Origin: Bacillus mobilis
Lineage (GTDB): Bacteria; Bacillota; Bacilli; Bacillales; Bacillaceae_G
Direction of reading: 5' to 3'
Length of the DNA stretch: 64,000 nt
NCBI RefSeq assembly: GCF_001884045.1
Contig: NZ_MACF01000104.1
Coordinates: 1-64,000 of the forward strand
Part shown: positions 49,984-59,091 of the stretch, piece by piece
How positions within the stretch are numbered: the stretch's first letter is position 1
How the letters are laid out: each line of letters starts with the position of its first letter
The notes under the pieces: model-generated
The model's input: only the letters and a program-made list of their open reading frames with translations
What the model was told of the DNA's origin: nothing
The model's database searches: none
Program-made: the position numbers and the translations under genes

Positions 49984-51672
49984 TTGAGTACAGGTGTAAA
50001 AGCAAACGACGTGAAGACAAAAACAAAAGGAGCAGATCTTGTTGTTGATTGTTTAATTAAACAAGGTGTTACACATGTTTTCGGTATTCCAGGAGCGAAA
50101 ATTGACTCTGTATTTGATGTACTGCAAGAAAGAGGACCAGAGTTAATTGTTTGTCGTCATGAACAAAACGCAGCATTTATGGCAGCTGCTATTGGTAGAT
50201 TAACAGGGAAACCGGGCGTATGTCTTGTAACTTCAGGACCAGGGACATCAAATTTAGCGACAGGTCTTGTTACTGCGAATGCGGAGAGTGATCCCGTTGT
50301 TGCTTTAGCTGGTGCAGTTCCGCGTACAGATCGATTAAAACGTACGCATCAATCTATGGATAATGCTGCACTATTCGAACCAATCACAAAATATAGCGTA
50401 GAAGTAGAGCATCCTGATAATGTGCCAGAAGCATTAAGTAATGCATTCCGAAGTGCGACTTCCACAAATCCAGGAGCTACTTTAGTAAGTCTTCCGCAAG
50501 ACGTTATGACTGCGGAAACGACTGTAGAGTCTATCGGTGCGCTTTCTAAGCCACAGCTTGGAATCGCTCCCACACATGAAATTACATATGTAGTAGAAAA
50601 AATAAAGTCAGCGAAATTACCGGTTATTTTACTCGGTATGAGAGCGAGCACAAATGAAGTGACGAAAGCTGTTCGTGAATTAATTGCAGATACAGAACTT
50701 CCTGTCGTTGAAACATATCAAGCAGCTGGTGCAATTTCGCGTGAGTTAGAAGATCATTTCTTCGGTCGCGTTGGATTATTCCGTAACCAACCAGGTGATA
50801 TTTTATTAGAAGAAGCAGACCTCGTTATTTCGATCGGTTATGACCCAATTGAGTATGATCCGAAATTCTGGAATAAGCTTGGGGACAGAACGATTATTCA
50901 TCTTGATGACCATCAAGCAGATATCGACCATGATTACCAACCAGAACGCGAATTAATTGGTGATATTGCCTTAACAGTAAATAGAATCGCAGAAAAATTA
51001 CCGAAACTTGTGTTAAGTACGAAATCAGAAGCAGTGTTAGAACGATTACGCGCGAAATTATCAGAACAAGCAGAAGTTCCAAATCGTGCTTCAGAAGGTG
51101 TTACGCATCCACTTCAAGTCATTCGTACACTTCGTTCTTTAATTAGTGACGATACAACTGTTACATGTGACATCGGTTCCCATTCTATTTGGATGGCGAG
51201 ATGTTTCCGTTCTTATGAACCACGTAGATTATTATTTAGTAACGGTATGCAAACGTTAGGTGTTGCACTTCCTTGGGCAATCGCCGCTACTTTAGTAGAA
51301 CCAGGTAAAAAAGTAGTTTCCGTATCAGGTGATGGTGGTTTCTTATTCTCAGCAATGGAGTTAGAAACGGCGGTACGTTTAAATTCTCCAATCGTCCATC
51401 TTGTTTGGAGAGACGGCACATATGATATGGTTGCATTCCAACAAATGATGAAATATGGCAGAACATCAGCTACAGAGTTTGGCGATGTTGATCTTGTGAA
51501 ATATGCGGAAAGTTTCGGGGCGTTAGGTCTTCGTGTTAACAAGCCTGATGAATTAGAAGGTGTATTAAAAGAAGCACTAGCAGCAGACGGCCCTGTCATC
51601 ATTGATATTCCAATCGATTACCGTGATAACATTAAATTAAGCGAAAAATTATTACCAAACCAATTAAACTAA
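49984..51672 (+). CDS. alsS: Catabolic acetolactate synthase
   Basis: A 562-residue thiamine-diphosphate enzyme joining two pyruvates into acetolactate. The TTG at 49984 is preferred because AAAGGA lies nine bases upstream, whereas ATG 49975 abuts that site. Seen: catalytic Glu in [12 protein letters not shown] (residue 60), [12 protein letters not shown], the metal/ThDP motif [21 protein letters not shown], and MMKYGR near the C-terminus. Length and lack of a small subunit fit AlsS, not the biosynthetic IlvB. Operon with alsD, 16 bases downstream, leads to acetoin. Confidence 0.95.
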   Translation: MSTGVKANDVKTKTKGADLVVDCLIKQGVTHVFGIPGAKIDSVFDVLQERGPELIVCRHEQNAAFMAAAIGRLTGKPGVCLVTSGPGTSNLATGLVTANAESDPVVALAGAVPRTDRLKRTHQSMDNAALFEPITKYSVEVEHPDNVPEALSNAFRSATSTNPGATLVSLPQDVMTAETTVESIGALSKPQLGIAPTHEITYVVEKIKSAKLPVILLGMRASTNEVTKAVRELIADTELPVVETYQAAGAISRELEDHFFGRVGLFRNQPGDILLEEADLVISIGYDPIEYDPKFWNKLGDRTIIHLDDHQADIDHDYQPERELIGDIALTVNRIAEKLPKLVLSTKSEAVLERLRAKLSEQAEVPNRASEGVTHPLQVIRTLRSLISDDTTVTCDIGSHSIWMARCFRSYEPRRLLFSNGMQTLGVALPWAIAATLVEPGKKVVSVSGDGGFLFSAMELETAVRLNSPIVHLVWRDGTYDMVAFQQMMKYGRTSATEFGDVDLVKYAESFGALGLRVNKPDELEGVLKEALAADGPVIIDIPIDYRDNIKLSEKLLPNQLN

Positions 51673-51688
51673 TGGAGGCAGATTTGAG

Positions 51689-52447
51689 ATGACTGTTGCG
51701 CAATTAATCGATATTGATGCAAAAAGAACGAAAACGAGTAATGAAGTATATCAAACATCTACAATGCTTGCGCTATTAGATGGTATATATGATGGTGTGA
51801 TTAGCTTTGAGGAATTGAAAGAACGTGGTGATTTCGGCATCGGCACATTTGATCAATTAGATGGTGAAATGATTGCATTTGATAACGAATTTTATCATTT
51901 ACGTTCAGATGGTTCAGCAGAAAAAGTAGAACCAGAAGAAACAACACCGTTTGCGACGGTAACGTTTTTTGAAAAAGAAATGAGTTATACAGTAGAGCAC
52001 CCGATGAATCGTGAAGAAGTGGAAGCTTTATTACATGAATTAATGCCAAGTAAAAACTTATTTTACGCTATTCGAATGGATGGTACGTTCCGTGAAGTAA
52101 GAACGAGAACTGTTCCAAGACAAGAAAAACCGTATACACCACTTGTTGAAGTGACGAAATCTCAGCCGATTTTTTCATTTAAACATACAGAAGGTACGCT
52201 TGCTGGATTTTGGACACCAGATTATGCGCAAGGTATTGGTGTAGCTGGTTTCCACTTACATTACATTGACGATGCAAGAAGCGGAGGCGGACATGTTTTC
52301 GATTATGTTGTTGAAAACTGTACGATCCAAATTTGCCAAAAAGCTCATATGCATTTAGCGCTTCCAGAAACAGCTGACTTTATGACGGCTGAATTATCAA
52401 GAGAAAACTTAGAGGATAATATTGCGACTGCGGAAGGTGCGGAGTAA
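51689..52447 (+). CDS. alsD: Acetolactate decarboxylase
   Basis: A 252-residue enzyme converting acetolactate to acetoin. Seen: STMLALLDGIYDGVISFEELKERGDFGIGTFDQLDGEMIAFD near the N-terminus and the zinc-binding GFHLHYIDDARSGGGHVFDYV with three His. Start follows GGAGGCAGATTTGAG. Second gene of alsSD. Confidence 0.96.
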   Translation: MTVAQLIDIDAKRTKTSNEVYQTSTMLALLDGIYDGVISFEELKERGDFGIGTFDQLDGEMIAFDNEFYHLRSDGSAEKVEPEETTPFATVTFFEKEMSYTVEHPMNREEVEALLHELMPSKNLFYAIRMDGTFREVRTRTVPRQEKPYTPLVEVTKSQPIFSFKHTEGTLAGFWTPDYAQGIGVAGFHLHYIDDARSGGGHVFDYVVENCTIQICQKAHMHLALPETADFMTAELSRENLEDNIATAEGAE

Positions 52448-52453
52448 AAAGGG

Positions 52454-52487
52454 AGAGACTGTTCCATTGTGGAACAGTCTTCTTTTA
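52454..52487 (+). terminator. Terminator of alsSD
   Basis: AGACTGTTCC-ATTGT-GGAACAGTCT followed by TCTTTT. Confidence 0.93.
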
Positions 52488-52509
52488 TTTGCTGTGTCGT
52501 TAGTATTGT

Positions 52510-53127
52510 TTATTTCTTTGAAACAAACGGATGCCCCTCATAATAAAAACGCCACGGATAATGTACAGCTTCTTCTGCATAGTCGATGTTAATACGAGGT
52601 CCTGCTGTTATTTTATACTGTGATGATATGTGTTCTTCTTCTGGAACGAGTTCAATATGTAGTGTGTCGCTTTGTAAGGATACACCTCGTTCTTCTAAAG
52701 TAATTCCGAGCGCACGGCATAGTTTGCCAGGGCCGTTCGTTAAATTTTTATATTGTGCCTTCGTAACGTCTGTTTTGTTGTAGCGCGCTAATTTTATTTC
52801 TTCTATTCCGTCTACTGGTTCAAGGGCTCGAATGAGAACGCCTTGCGGGGTGCCAACTGGTGCTGTAATGACGTTAAAACAATGATACATACCGTAAATT
52901 AAATATACGTAAGCATGTCCAGGTGCGCCAAACATGACTTCTGTGCGATCCGTTCGTCGCCCGCCGTAACTATGTGCGGCCTTATCATCGGGACCTTTAT
53001 ATGCTTCTACTTCTACAATGATTCCGCTTCGCTTTATTCCGTCTACAATATGTACAAGTTTTTGTCCGAGTAATTTCTTTGCGACTTCTAACGTATCGCC
53101 TTCATAAAAGGAAGGAGGTGCTTGCAT
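52510..53127 (-). CDS. 3-methyladenine DNA glycosylase (AAG/MPG family)
   Basis: A 205-residue DNA repair enzyme that removes alkylated purines. Seen: [64 protein letters not shown] (catalytic Glu in VEVEAY), VLIRALEP, and [12 protein letters not shown]. The length fits bacterial AAG (e.g. B. subtilis YxlJ). Start follows AAGGAGATAGTACA. Confidence 0.95.
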   Translation of the reverse strand: MQAPPSFYEGDTLEVAKKLLGQKLVHIVDGIKRSGIIVEVEAYKGPDDKAAHSYGGRRTDRTEVMFGAPGHAYVYLIYGMYHCFNVITAPVGTPQGVLIRALEPVDGIEEIKLARYNKTDVTKAQYKNLTNGPGKLCRALGITLEERGVSLQSDTLHIELVPEEEHISSQYKITAGPRINIDYAEEAVHYPWRFYYEGHPFVSKK

Positions 53128-53261
53128 TGTACTATCTCCTTTACTGAGTGTATATGTATATAGTAAACCAAATTTTCAGTAGTAATTCTAACTCGTTCTA
53201 TTTACTACATTTATTTCATAAATTATGGATAGAGTACAACAGCGAAGAGGGGGAGTGCGAC

Positions 53262-54131
53262 ATGATTTATCGCTTACTAGCTCTTAATATAGATGGGACA
53301 CTACTATACAACAACGGAAAAATTGCAAAAGGATTACGAGAAACGATTGAATTTGTGAAAAGAAAAGATGTATACGTTACATTATTTACGAGCCGTAATT
53401 TTCAATCCGCTTATAAGGTAGCAAAGGCGTTAAAATTAGATTCTATATTAGTAACACATGGCGGTGCTTTCGTTTCAGCGACGTTAGATAAGCCGTATGT
53501 TCAAAGAAGATTATCGGAAGAGAAGACGTTTAACATTGTGCAAGTGTTAGAGCACTTCGATTGTAACGTCCGCATTTCTCATGAACGGTTTTCAATCGGA
53601 AATCGTGAGAGAAATACACCAAACTTAATTGCTCGTACTGTATTATCAAGCGCAGATCCGTTATTTTATCCGGTTCAGTTTGTAGACTCGTTAGGTGATG
53701 CGCTTCGTGATCATCCAGTAGCGGCACCAAAAATTGATGTTATTTTCCAAAGTAAAGGTGAAAAAGAACGAGGGCTAAATACATTACGAAAAGCATTCCA
53801 AGATGTAGAGTATGTAGAGTGTGATTCAAAACGAATAGAAATTTTGCCGCAAAATGTATCAAAATTACGTGGATTACAATTGCTTGGAGAGCATTTAAAT
53901 ATTTCGCTAAATGAAATGGTTGCGATTGGAGATAGTTTAGAAGATCTAGAAGTAATTGAAAATGTAGGGCTCGGTGTAGCGATGGGGAACTCGCCTGTAG
54001 AATTAAAGCAAGCAGCTGACTGGATTACACGTTCAAATAGTGAGAACGGTGTAGAGTACATGATTAAAGAGCATTTCCGTAAGCAATTCCCGCTTCCGTT
54101 TTTGAAGAATCATAAAAATACACCGAAATGA
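53262..54131 (+). CDS. Cof-type HAD-superfamily protein with altered motif I
   Basis: A 289-residue HAD protein of the Cof/YkrA type. Start 53262 follows AGAGGGGGAG; an open frame of 38 codons upstream is unsupported. Motif I reads LLALNIDGTLLY: Asn (codon AAT) stands at the place of the nucleophilic Asp of DxDGT, while the second Asp remains. Motif II is TLFTSRN and motif IV MVAIGDSLEDLEVIENVGLGVAMGNS, both intact. Without the nucleophile it may be inactive as a phosphatase or serve in binding. Terminator directly behind. Confidence 0.88.
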   Translation: MIYRLLALNIDGTLLYNNGKIAKGLRETIEFVKRKDVYVTLFTSRNFQSAYKVAKALKLDSILVTHGGAFVSATLDKPYVQRRLSEEKTFNIVQVLEHFDCNVRISHERFSIGNRERNTPNLIARTVLSSADPLFYPVQFVDSLGDALRDHPVAAPKIDVIFQSKGEKERGLNTLRKAFQDVEYVECDSKRIEILPQNVSKLRGLQLLGEHLNISLNEMVAIGDSLEDLEVIENVGLGVAMGNSPVELKQAADWITRSNSENGVEYMIKEHFRKQFPLPFLKNHKNTPK

Positions 54132-54527
54132 TGAAAGAAAAACGTAGCTTTTTGGCTACGTTTTTTATTCGTTTTATTTTAGGAATGAAAGCGTTTCACG
54201 AAAACGAATTGTGTCTGAAATCTATACAATTTACTTGAATCCTTTAGAAAACTGTTGTAAAGTGGATGATGTTGCCAAAATAGTTACACCACATGAAATA
54301 TTCTTCAGGTTAATTTTATTGAGCTCCTATACGTAAAAATATTTCCGCATGATAGTTTCGTTCACGTAGTATTTCAAAAATGAATTGTAGTAATCTTATT
54401 AATTAGTTGTAGAGTGTCTTTGTTTTATTTAAATGGATTATTTTAAGTTAATGTGAGTAAGGCTTGGTACATATGAAATGTACTTCTTTTTGTAGTTTTA
54501 GGAAATTTAAAAGGGGGAATGAATTTT
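54132..54527. other. Intergenic stretch upstream of the LPXTG protein
   Basis: It holds the terminator of the HAD gene (AAAACGTAGC/GCTACGTTTT, 54139-54164), a 13-base palindrome TGAAA-GCG-TTTCA near 54187 that is one base short of a catabolite-response element, and a weak 6-bp hairpin (GTACAT/ATGTAC, 54467-54483) before TTCTTTTTG. I see no gene or clear promoter. Confidence 0.5.
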
Positions 54528-57035
54528 TTGAAGAAATCATTTAATCAAAAAATAAAAAAATTAAGTAGTAGTTTTATAGTCGTGTTACTAGTATGTATGA
54601 ATTTTCTAATCCATTTACCAAATAAAGCAGAGGCAGCTACACCAGAATTAAAAGGTTTAGGTGATGTATCTTATTACAATGCAATCATTTTTGGAGATCA
54701 TAGTGCAACGAGTGCGGATATTGAGGGTGCGATGGCTGTTCAAAAAAATATGAATGCATCGAGTTATACAGTTTTAGCAGCTGCATTTGGAGAATGGAAC
54801 ATAGCTGGAGCGCCATGGGTAGATGAAGGATATCCGTCATTATTATTAGGTGGTCAATTTACGAAAGCGGGAACAGGACAAGTAATTATCCAAGATGGAA
54901 CAGTGGCGATGACAAAAGATGGTGACCCAGAAGGTGCAATGAAGTCATCATATGACCGTATTTCTTATAAAGAGCAAGCGGAGATTAATGCTAAATTTAA
55001 AGAGTTTAGAAAAGACGTTGATAGTGTAATTGAGGATGCGGGCCAATTACATACTGATAAACCAAAACTTAATATGAGTTTTGGGATTGGTGAAGATGTA
55101 AAAAAACCTAATATTTATGTCTCTTCAGGCCAAACCGGAAAGAAAACATTTGATGTAAAAGACGTTTTTCTTCCGAATGTAGACAATAAAGATTTTATTG
55201 TTATTTATTCAGATGCAGAAGAAGTAATTTTTGGTAGCGGTGCAATTTTGTATGATACAAAAAACACTGGTATGGCAACAGACCTAATTGATACATCGCA
55301 TCAATATGTTCCTGATTCACCTTTTACGGAATTAGCTAGTAAAGTCATTTGGGTGTTTCCGAATGCTACCAAAATATCAACAAAGGGATATGGTGTAATA
55401 GGAAGTGTATTTGCTCCAAATGCAGTTGTAGATACAAAGGGTGGTTCAATTAACGGACAAGTCTTTCTTGGTGGATTACACCAAAGAGATGGCTTTGAGG
55501 TTCATAACTTTAAATTTAATTGGCCGAAATGGAATAAGCCATCAGGTGAAAAAGTAACAGGTCAATTTGAAATTGTAAAAGTAGACGCAAGTGATGAAAC
55601 AAAATTATTACCAGATGCAGAATTTGAAGTGTATAAAGATGGTAAACAGATAGATACATTACGAACAGATAAAACAGGTAAAGTAATCTCTAAGAAATTA
55701 GAATCAGGTAAATATACAGTAAAAGAAACGAAAGCACCAAAGGGATATAAATTACTAAAAGAAGAAATTGAAGTTACTGTGGAAGAGAACAAAGTAGTAC
55801 CGATAATAGTTAAAAATGTGAAAGAGTTAGGAAGCTTACAGGTAGTCAAAAAGGATGCTGAGAGCAGAAATGTGCTAGAAGGCGCAGAATTTAGACTAAA
55901 AAACGAAAATGGTCAAATAGTTAGGGAGGCGAAAACAACAAATAAAGATGGTGTTGTTACATTCGAAAACTTAGTGCCAGGTAAGTATACATTAGAAGAA
56001 ACGAAAGCGCCAGAAGGCTACAAAGCGATAGAAGTTACAGTAGAAGTAAACGTTGTAGCAAATAAAGTAGCGAAACGAGAAGTATTGAATGAAAAAGAAC
56101 CAAGTAAAGGTCCAGAAAATCCAGGCGGAGAAATAGAAAAGCCAGGTGAAGAGACAGAAAAGCCAGGTGAAGAGACAGAAAAACCAGGCGAAGAGACAGA
56201 AAAACCAGGTGAAGAAACAGAAAAACCAGGTGAAGAGACAGAAAAACCAGGCGAAGAGACAGAGAAGCCAGGTGAAGAAACAGAGAAACCGGGCGGAGAG
56301 ACAGAAAAGCCAGGCGAGGAAACAGAAAAGCCAGGTGAAGAAACAGAGAAACCAGGTGAAGAAACAGAAAAGCCAGGTGAAGAAACAGAAAAGCCAGGTG
56401 AAGAAACAGAAAAACCAGGTGAAGAAACAGAAAAACCAGGCGAAGAAACAGAAAAGCCAGGTGAAGAGACAGAAAAACCAGGCGAAGAGACAGAGAAGCC
56501 AGGTGAAGAAACAGAGAAACCGGGCGGAGAGACAGAGAAACCAGGCGAAGAGACAGAGAAGCCAGGTGAAGGAACAGAGAAACCAGACGAAGAAACAGAG
56601 AAGCCGGGTGAAGAAACAGAAAAACCAGGTGAAGAAACAGAAAAGCCAGGTGAAGAAACAGAGAAACCAGGTGAAGAGACAGAGAAGCCAGGTGAAGAAA
56701 CAGAAAAGCCAGGTGAAGAAACAGAGAAACCAGGTGAAGAGACAGAAAAACCAGGTGAAGAAACAGAGAAACCAGGTGAAGAGACAGAGAAGCCAGGTGA
56801 AGAAACAGAAAAACCGGGTGAAGAAACAGAGAAGCCAGGTGAAGAAACAGAAACACCAGGTGAAGGAATGGAAAACGTAGATAAAGGAAAACCTACCTTA
56901 CCAGAAAAAGAACAAGGTGCGTCCCATGCGCAACGTCTTCCAGCCACAGGACATGATATGAATTATCTACCATTCATTGGTTTTGCTCTTGTTTTATTAG
57001 GAATACGTCTTAGATTTATGATTAAAAATAGTTAA
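54528..57035 (+). CDS. LPXTG surface protein: choice-of-anchor A, SpaA/Cna-B and heptad repeats
   Basis: An 835-residue wall-anchored protein. TTG 54528 is chosen because AAGGGGG lies ten bases upstream; ATG 54519 abuts it. Order: signal peptide to residue ~37 (FLIHLPNKAEA), a choice-of-anchor A domain (~residues 40-345, DVSYYNAIIFGDHSATSADIEGAMAVQ), two SpaA/Cna-B domains (~350-435, ~440-525; FEIVKVDASDE, LQVVKKDAESR), 34 heptads of PGEETEK type (56142-56855), a Pro-rich end and the sorting signal LPATG, hydrophobic helix and KNS tail. The Cna-B domains end in ETKAPKGY / ETKAPEGY. A long fibrous stalk is implied. Probable adhesin. Confidence 0.92.
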   Translation: MKKSFNQKIKKLSSSFIVVLLVCMNFLIHLPNKAEAATPELKGLGDVSYYNAIIFGDHSATSADIEGAMAVQKNMNASSYTVLAAAFGEWNIAGAPWVDEGYPSLLLGGQFTKAGTGQVIIQDGTVAMTKDGDPEGAMKSSYDRISYKEQAEINAKFKEFRKDVDSVIEDAGQLHTDKPKLNMSFGIGEDVKKPNIYVSSGQTGKKTFDVKDVFLPNVDNKDFIVIYSDAEEVIFGSGAILYDTKNTGMATDLIDTSHQYVPDSPFTELASKVIWVFPNATKISTKGYGVIGSVFAPNAVVDTKGGSINGQVFLGGLHQRDGFEVHNFKFNWPKWNKPSGEKVTGQFEIVKVDASDETKLLPDAEFEVYKDGKQIDTLRTDKTGKVISKKLESGKYTVKETKAPKGYKLLKEEIEVTVEENKVVPIIVKNVKELGSLQVVKKDAESRNVLEGAEFRLKNENGQIVREAKTTNKDGVVTFENLVPGKYTLEETKAPEGYKAIEVTVEVNVVANKVAKREVLNEKEPSKGPENPGGEIEKPGEETEKPGEETEKPGEETEKPGEETEKPGEETEKPGEETEKPGEETEKPGGETEKPGEETEKPGEETEKPGEETEKPGEETEKPGEETEKPGEETEKPGEETEKPGEETEKPGEETEKPGEETEKPGGETEKPGEETEKPGEGTEKPDEETEKPGEETEKPGEETEKPGEETEKPGEETEKPGEETEKPGEETEKPGEETEKPGEETEKPGEETEKPGEETEKPGEETEKPGEETETPGEGMENVDKGKPTLPEKEQGASHAQRLPATGHDMNYLPFIGFALVLLGIRLRFMIKNS
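56142..56855 (+). repeat. 34 tandem 21-bp repeats encoding PGEETEK
   Basis: Units of the form CCAGGTGAAGAAACAGAAAAG, in register, with silent third-position changes and a few replacements (PGGETEK twice, PGEGTEK, PDEETEK, a last PGEETET). One degenerate unit (PGGEIEK) precedes and one (PGEGMEN) follows. Copy number is likely to vary between strains. Confidence 0.97.
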
Positions 57036-57044
57036 TAGTTTTAT

Positions 57045-57081
57045 AAAAGGCATAAGAGAAATGTTATCTCTTATGCCTTTT
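57045..57081. terminator. Bidirectional terminator
   Basis: AAAAGGCATAAGAG and CTCTTATGCCTTTT between convergent genes. Confidence 0.95.
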
Positions 57082-57092
57082 AGTTTTGTTTT

Positions 57093-58832
57093 TTAAGCTT
57101 CAATAACCTTAAGCATTCGATTTAAAAATGCGGCTGATTCAGCACGTGTTGTTGTGCCTTTTGGTACGAATTCATTTCGTTCGTTCCCTTTTACGATTCC
57201 GTATGCATAAACATTTTGTAATGCCTTCTTATCGTATGCTAAATCTTGGTCAATGAATGGTAATTTCATTTCTTTTCTATAAATCGAGTTATATGCTAAA
57301 GCACGGTCAATCATAATAACAGCTTCGTCACGTGTGATTGTAGCGGTTGGATCAAATTTATTATTTCCACGGCCACTAATGATACCTGCGCTAGCAGCAC
57401 GATTAATTCCATCTACTAAAGATGTATGTGCTTCGTTTAAGTCTGTAAATTTAGCGTTTCCAGCTGGTAATTTTAAAGCTCTCGACATTAAATTTGCAAA
57501 CTCAGCTCGTGTTACAAGGCGGTTTGGCCAGTAAGAACCATTTCCATCACCGAACATGATTTTTCTAGCTGCTAACTGACGAATATCTTGTTCATACCAT
57601 CCACCTGTAATATCGTCTTTTTCATGAGGGACTTCTGGCGGCGGAATAACATCTTTACGATTTTCATTATAGTAAGCATTCGTACCTTTTAAGAAAGCAT
57701 CCCATTGTCCGCGTTGAATCATAAATGCAGGGCAGTTTTTTCCGCTCCAAAATTGATGTTTTTGAACGTGATCAAGAGATATGTTTAATTCATTCATTAA
57801 ATAAGCAGCTAACTTGCGCGCGTTTTCTACCGCTTTCGCATAATTTCCATCACTATTCACAGCAATTTCAATTCCGATAGATTCATAGTTTCCTGTCTTA
57901 TTTCCAGCATGCCAACCAACTTCATTTAATGGAAGATGTTGATAAATTTCTTTGTCATCTACTGTAAAATGCCAAGATGCTGAACGATCAGTATTTCCGC
58001 GGGCTTGGCTATCTAAGTACTTCGCATGATTTAAAGCGTTAGCACCTTTACTTGTATTAGCGGTTTCATGAATTGTAATGTATTTCGGTTCCATTGCGTA
58101 GCCAGGACGAATGTTTTCATTCCCTTTTGGAACGATCATTTCTTTAAATGTAACACCATAAACGTTATTTGTAGGCAAATTAGATGGTGTTTTGAAGAAA
58201 GTTGCGCTTCTTTTTTCGATAGAATCTGTTTTTTCAAATAATGATGCTTTCGTACTTTCAAATGTAGCTGAAGGAGCATAAATCCATTTCTCAGTTCCGT
58301 TCATTTGAATTTTAAACCAATTCCCAGCTTGTTCAGTAGGAGCTACTGTTTGTGGCTGTAATGCCGTTGCTTCTTTAAACGATTGGAAAGGGAATGAATA
58401 TATTGATGTTTTGTCTTTCACAATTAGTTTTTGCCCCGAGAGTTTATGAATCTCTTGTACTTCTAAACTATTATTGTCCTCATTAACCCAACCAGAACCG
58501 GATGTGGTTTGTACGTAATATGCATTACCTTTTTTCTTCGTTGCCTTTACTATTGGTTCAGTAATTTCAATATTTGTTTTGGTTTGTAAGTCGTTTGCAT
58601 CGTATAGTGGAAGTTTTGTTGATAAGTGGAGAAGATATTCGCCCGAGATTTCAAGGTCGTTTTCTTCGTCATGTCTATGCTGCTTTGCATGTTCTTCAAT
58701 GCTTTTTAAAGCTTGTTCATCAATAGATAATTCCGCAGTTTTCTCTATATTTTCTGCGAATGAATGGGTAGGTGCTATAAATACTTGTGATGCCAAAGAT
58801 AGTGCTAAAATGTTGTAAAGCCTTTTTTTCAT
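57093..58832 (-). CDS. N-acetylmuramoyl-L-alanine amidase with SH3 and SLH domains
   Basis: A 579-residue secreted cell-wall hydrolase. Order: signal peptide (YNILALSLASQVFIAPTHSFA), two SH3-like wall-binding segments (~residues 65-200), an Amidase_2 domain (~235-385; zinc ligands in KYITIHETAN and KHQFWSGKNCPAFM, with SASWHFTVDD), then three SLH repeats (~405-575; FANLMSRAL, GIISGRGNNKFDP, AYGIVKGNERNEFVP) that tether it to the secondary polysaccharide. The start codon has no adjacent ribosome site; AAAGGAGG lies 44 bases upstream, beyond a hairpin. Confidence 0.95.
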   Translation of the reverse strand: MKKRLYNILALSLASQVFIAPTHSFAENIEKTAELSIDEQALKSIEEHAKQHRHDEENDLEISGEYLLHLSTKLPLYDANDLQTKTNIEITEPIVKATKKKGNAYYVQTTSGSGWVNEDNNSLEVQEIHKLSGQKLIVKDKTSIYSFPFQSFKEATALQPQTVAPTEQAGNWFKIQMNGTEKWIYAPSATFESTKASLFEKTDSIEKRSATFFKTPSNLPTNNVYGVTFKEMIVPKGNENIRPGYAMEPKYITIHETANTSKGANALNHAKYLDSQARGNTDRSASWHFTVDDKEIYQHLPLNEVGWHAGNKTGNYESIGIEIAVNSDGNYAKAVENARKLAAYLMNELNISLDHVQKHQFWSGKNCPAFMIQRGQWDAFLKGTNAYYNENRKDVIPPPEVPHEKDDITGGWYEQDIRQLAARKIMFGDGNGSYWPNRLVTRAEFANLMSRALKLPAGNAKFTDLNEAHTSLVDGINRAASAGIISGRGNNKFDPTATITRDEAVIMIDRALAYNSIYRKEMKLPFIDQDLAYDKKALQNVYAYGIVKGNERNEFVPKGTTTRAESAAFLNRMLKVIEA

Positions 58833-58884
58833 AGTTGTTTTTTAACACGTTATAGTATCTATGTCGTGTTAACAGTCCTCCTTT
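58833..58884 (-). promoter_or_regulatory. Displaced Shine-Dalgarno site with intervening hairpin
   Basis: On the minus strand AAAGGAGG (58884-58877) is followed by TTAACACG...CGTGTTAA (58872-58865 and 58849-58842), a perfect 8-bp stem, and then the ATG at 58832. An in-frame stop just upstream rules out an earlier start. Folding the stem would bring the site to about 13 bases from the start codon. Confidence 0.6.
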
Positions 58885-59091
58885 AGGTGTATATAAATTA
58901 GTAGCAAGTACTAATACGTTCTAGATTGTAACAAGAGTATATTCTAATGTCTATACAACTAGGAAAAGTTCGTGAAAAACCAATATTCAGTTTGTTTTAA
59001 ATAGGATATAGAAATAAGGTAAAACCTTCTGTATTGACCTACAAACGCCCTTCAAGTAAACTAAAGAGAGTTTGCAAATGAAAAGGTGATA

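Noticed and set aside
54185-54200. Catabolite-response element candidate TGAAAGCGTTTCA
   Set aside because: One base too short for the cre consensus and not next to a visible promoter; kept only as a note.
56018-56947. Long antisense open frames (309 and 273 codons) across the heptad repeat array, and a 244-codon sense frame
   Set aside because: They exist only because the 21-bp repeat has no stop in those frames; they lack ribosome sites and encode monotonous Ser/Pro/Gly/Phe or Lys/Gln repeats.
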